64,000 bases of DNA, from positions 23,289,695 through 23,353,694 of the forward strand of contig NW_024040374.1 of the NCBI RefSeq assembly GCF_014851395.1. Reading direction: 5' to 3'. Under the pieces are notes generated by a model. That model was not told the origin of the DNA, did not search any database, and worked only from the letters and a program-made list of their open reading frames with translations. Source of the DNA: Micropterus salmoides (lineage: Eukaryota; Chordata; Actinopteri; Centrarchiformes; Centrarchidae). This document shows, piece by piece, positions 59,971 through 64,000 of this stretch. Position 1 is the first letter of the stretch, and each line of letters starts with the position of its first letter. The translations under genes and the position numbers were made by a program.

Positions 59971-62900
59971 AGGTCTTCACAGTACATGAAGAGACCTGTA
60001 CCAACATGCACAGTTAATGCATGCAAGGACTGTTAATCATTTTGGGGGATTCTTTTGTGTGTGTGTATAGTTAAAATTCTTTTGTGGTATGAACAGATTT
60101 ACTAATTTACTATTCCTACTGAAGTAGGGTTTAACTGTGTCCTCATAGAGGTTCTTGTATTATCAGCACTTAGCTGAGTGGATAGATCGATAGAAAACAC
60201 ATCAAAATGGCTTTTAGAGAAACATTGGTTTGGCGGCTGATGCAGTGTCCTTCTAATTGCCTGTTAAAGTACTTAATTATAGCTGTTTTGTTTTTCAGAA
60301 CATACACATTGTGGTATGTGTGTAGTTTCTGTCATCACACTAAGAATCAGGGATACAGAAACTTCCTATGAGCATTTATCATTTATCTGTTGGGGGGGCT
60401 TCTGCCAGTCTCACATATACTCTACCCACTGACAGGGTACATTATGCAAGCACCATTAAGGCTTAATCTGACTTTATCTTTGTTTTGTCTGAAGCCGCTA
60501 GACGCTCACCTGCTTTTTCGAAGTCCATTAGATGGATGTCCTGTTTTTCTAGGGGTGCAAACTTCCCCTCATCATGTTTTGATGTTACAGAGCAGACTCA
60601 TTTGGGACAGGCTGCATTGGTTGTTTGGGGTAGTAGAGAGAATCCACTTCTCTCTCTTGTATATACTTTGGTGCAGTTTCTAATCAAGTTACTTATAGTG
60701 GCTGGTAACTAACCAGTCAGAAAACACAAACCACAATATCCGCCTGGTTTCCACATGTTCGGATCATAGCCTGGTCCAGCTTTGAACATAGTTTATTACT
60801 TAATTCCACTTAGTTTAGGTTATGGGGAGACGGTTAATTGCTACTTTTACTCACTGTGGCCAACAACACATGCGCTATTGAGAACAACATTGTTGTTAAA
60901 ACCAATGTAATTCAGCCTATGGCCCGAAACACACTGCCTTTAAGAACACAACAAGGTGGTCCTCTTTGCCTGTGTTCCAGTATTATAGTGCAGATCTTTC
61001 ATTTATAACTGTTCAGTTCTGTGGGGTGCAATAGACGACGTAGCTGTACTACGCAGGTAACGTTGAAAGAAAGGAGGTGAGCTTAAAACTAAAGCTAATG
61101 TAAAGCTAGACTGGTTGGTTATCTTCATGACTAAACTTTAGTTCCAATATCACAATTATTGGCTTTTGAAGTTGGTTCTTCTGTATTCAGTGGAATCACA
61201 TTTTTATCCTTACTGACCAGTGATCATACATTTGATTATCAGACTTATCACACCGACCATGCTTTATTCTTCTCTGCGTGCTTTTTGGTAACTTTCTTCT
61301 CGACATCAAAGTTAAGGCATGGATCCATTTCGCGGAGGCATTCAGTACTGACACAGTGAGAACGCATGCAGTACATCATCTGTCATGTGCAGAGCATAGA
61401 CCGTATATAAAAAGGTGCAGAGGCCAAAAGTCTGGATTTTATGCACAATTGTGTTATTAATGTTAATTCAAAACACACACATATTTACTTTTTTTAACAA
61501 TCGGGCTTAAACAACATTTGACTGAAACTGGTGTCGTCACAAAGAGTCAACCAAGCACATTTCAAGCACCTTTTTAGTAAGCATCAACACAGTTTCTTTT
61601 TTTCCGTCTGTACTCTACTGAATTACATGCTAACCTTGTGACCTGAAATGAAATTACAAGTTTATTGGCTCCCTGGGGCTGCTGTTGTATAACATTAGTC
61701 ACAGGAACAGGGGTGCATCTCAGCAGTACTCTTTAGTGGGAAATTGACAGCAGCAGCCATCTTTCTTGTAATATTTTTATCCGTTTTTTATCCGCTGTTT
61801 CCTCGCCCCAGCCTTTTGTCCACACTAACATTATGCTTTGGTACTGTTAGCTCCTCATACTCGTCCCTCATACTGCCCCAGTTAATCATTTGTTTGTGTT
61901 TTTAACTCATCTCAGAACAAAGCATTTTATCCTGCTATACTGCGATGCACCCGGGGGGGCCTCATAAGCTTATGACTCACTTGATCATCCGTGTGTTTAC
62001 TGTTTGTCCTGGACGAGGCTCTAGCCCATGTATTGGGATCTGTTGGCGGCACAGATTTGAAGCAATTTGAAGAGCTGAGGTGCAGTGATTCAACACTGCC
62101 TGCCTATAAGAAACGACTGAAATGTAGGTCAGTGCAGAAGATATCTGACTTGCACAGCCCCAGATCATTTATGATGATGATGATGATACCAGTTTTTTTA
62201 TAGCGCTGAAAGTCTGTACAAAGTGGCCTACAAAGTATGCAACACTGCTCTTTCTTTGGCTGCATGCCCATTCATGTCAGCGTTATAAGAGCTGCATGAT
62301 CCTGGTGTCTCCAAAGAGTTTTAAGTGTTATTATACTTTAACCATAATGTAATACTTTATATAACTCCCACAGTTCAAATCCAGAAAGGGACTTGAAATC
62401 ATTGTTTTTATTGTTTCTTTGCTGAACAAATAAACATGTTAATGTTGTATACCATTTTTGTCATCTTTTAATTCTACATGTTGTTTTTGATGGCTGGTAT
62501 CAGCCAAGAAATGTTAGGGGAAATATAAGGATAAATTATAGGTGAACATAAATTCAGGTGGTTTGTTTTCCTGTTTAGATTGTTTAGCTGTGTTAATGGT
62601 AATCCCCATCCATCTGTTCTCCGTAGTGCACTGAAGTTATTTTGTTGTGTGGTAAAATGGGCTCAGGTAGTGGAGTCCAACTTCAACACTACAGTAGAGA
62701 TGCTATGACATGTATGACACGGCTGTTTACAGATCATCCTCTTAGTCCAGCGAGGATGAGATGTCATTACTGTAAGTCTGTTTTTCATCAGGATTAATGG
62801 GCACAAACCACTGCTGATGTCAAGTTATGCTACTGCGGAGAGTCACACAATCTCCTCGTCCCATCCACAAAAATATAAGCAGCTTAGTTTAAAAAAACAC

Positions 62901-64000
62901 CAGTTCAAAATATTCAGTATGCTGCCTTGGTGAACAAACAACCAGTCTCCCCAGGAAGGAGAAAAACACTTTAAAAGTTTGAATGTTTTTAGTGGGTGTT
63001 GCTTAGTGATCAAAATTAGTTTGATCTGCCTTCATTCTTACGGATTGTACCCTCAGCTGCAGAAGATGCAGACACTCTGATTAACTGCTTCCACAGAGAG
63101 ATCTAAATCGTATTGTATCATAACCTTTATGATATTGCACCAGGAATAATTCATGCTCCAAAGTTACCCAGACAACTCATCTCAACTTGTTAAAACAAGA
63201 TTCCGAGCTTTCCTTTACCTCTTCGTCACTAGGCCTCTGGCTTAGGTGCCTGCCTCAAAAATGCATGCCCAAATTGTATAGAGTATTTCTCCCTCCTACA
63301 AGTACCTCAAAACTGTTACCAGGTGAAGTACTTGTGTAAATGTATTTAGCAAGGTCTTATCTTAAAACCAGAGAAAACTTAGTTTTCAGTAAGAAGATAT
63401 AAACCTAACACACTACTTTTAAGAATTTTATTGTAAATTTGTACAGTTCTTAAAGTAAAACAATGACAACTTAAGCCAAATATTCTTCAATAAATACATA
63501 ATGAGGATATTTATGGCTTGATAACTTTTCTGATGCAAGAAGAAAGATAGAAGAACCACACTGTCAGATGCATAATACTGCTTCACCAGTTTGGAGTAAC
63601 TGCCTGTAGTTTATTTACACAGCACCATCTAGTGGTAACCATTGAAATGTATTTCACAACCTCCCTGCACAGGACTGAGTTGAGTTTGGTTCACTTCACA
63701 GGCTTCATTAAGACAGCAGACACTGCCTCGTTCCTGCAGTGCAGGAACCTTCACATTGACTCCATGGACAACTCGACTGACCAAGTGACATAAAGGCTTC
63801 TTGAAGTTTTCTTTCATGGCAGAAGAGAAGAGCACGAGTGACTTTAAACGTCCTATGTAAAACAGAATGAAAGGCGGAAAGAAAAATCAAGGACAGCGTG
63901 ACGAGAGTTGGCCGTGAGCAGAGCGACAGGGTCAAAAAAAAAAAAAAGTGCACAGGTGTTGTGATGTCGAGGTGGATGTGGAGAGGTGCAGGATGAGTGT
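59971..64000. other. Region downstream of marchf2, no confident gene
   Basis: AT-rich sequence with scattered chance frames, a short (GAT)n run near 62173-62187 and a distal AATAAA at 62429. TTTATT at 63427-63432 could be the polyadenylation signal of a minus-strand gene entering from the right edge, but no minus-strand exon was recognised. Confidence 0.4.

Overview
The window is nuclear DNA from a teleost fish, probably a percomorph. The reasons are interrupted vertebrate genes with GT-AG introns, an AT-rich noncoding background with many CA/TG tracts, and fish-type transposons (hAT, Tc1/mariner, a Penelope-like element and dispersed repeats familiar from perciform genomes). No operons, CRISPR arrays, rRNA genes or tRNA genes were seen. 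Protein names rest on recognising conserved family sequence, not on a database search.

Three genes lie on the + strand in one orientation. (1) pip5k1c, type I gamma phosphatidylinositol-4-phosphate 5-kinase, coding 976-43975. It has 16 core coding exons, two optional C-terminal exons and a last exon whose first codon is the stop. All exons join in frame. The core gives 700 residues, the talin-type form 730, and the form with both optional exons 753. (2) rab11b, a Rab GTPase of recycling endosomes, coding 48142-51790, five exons, 218 residues, apparently intact. (3) marchf2, a RING-CH membrane E3 ubiquitin ligase, coding 57400-59274, four coding exons, 248 residues, preceded by a predicted noncoding first exon and a TATA-like promoter near 53965.

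Layout: 1-975 upstream region and GC-rich start of pip5k1c; 1109-20250 a 19-kb first intron full of repeats, including two hAT-type elements; 20251-35445 exons 2-15; 35446-43972 C-terminal exon and the optional exons; about 43976-47230 probable pip5k1c 3' UTR carrying a nested transposon; 47930-53745 rab11b with a decayed Tc1 element in intron 3; 53940-59970 marchf2; 59971-64000 no confident gene.

The products share a theme of membrane traffic (PI(4,5)P2 synthesis at adhesions and endocytic sites, Rab11 recycling, ubiquitin sorting of membrane proteins), but nothing in the sequence shows that they are co-regulated. I did not find a wholly new biological system. The most unusual observations are a template-switch-like duplication inside pip5k1c (27896-27990), which carries a copy of the intron/exon boundary found 2.7 kb downstream and forms a possible poison microexon, and a pair of related C-terminal exons, one with the talin-binding type motif and one with a basic, tyrosine-less variant.
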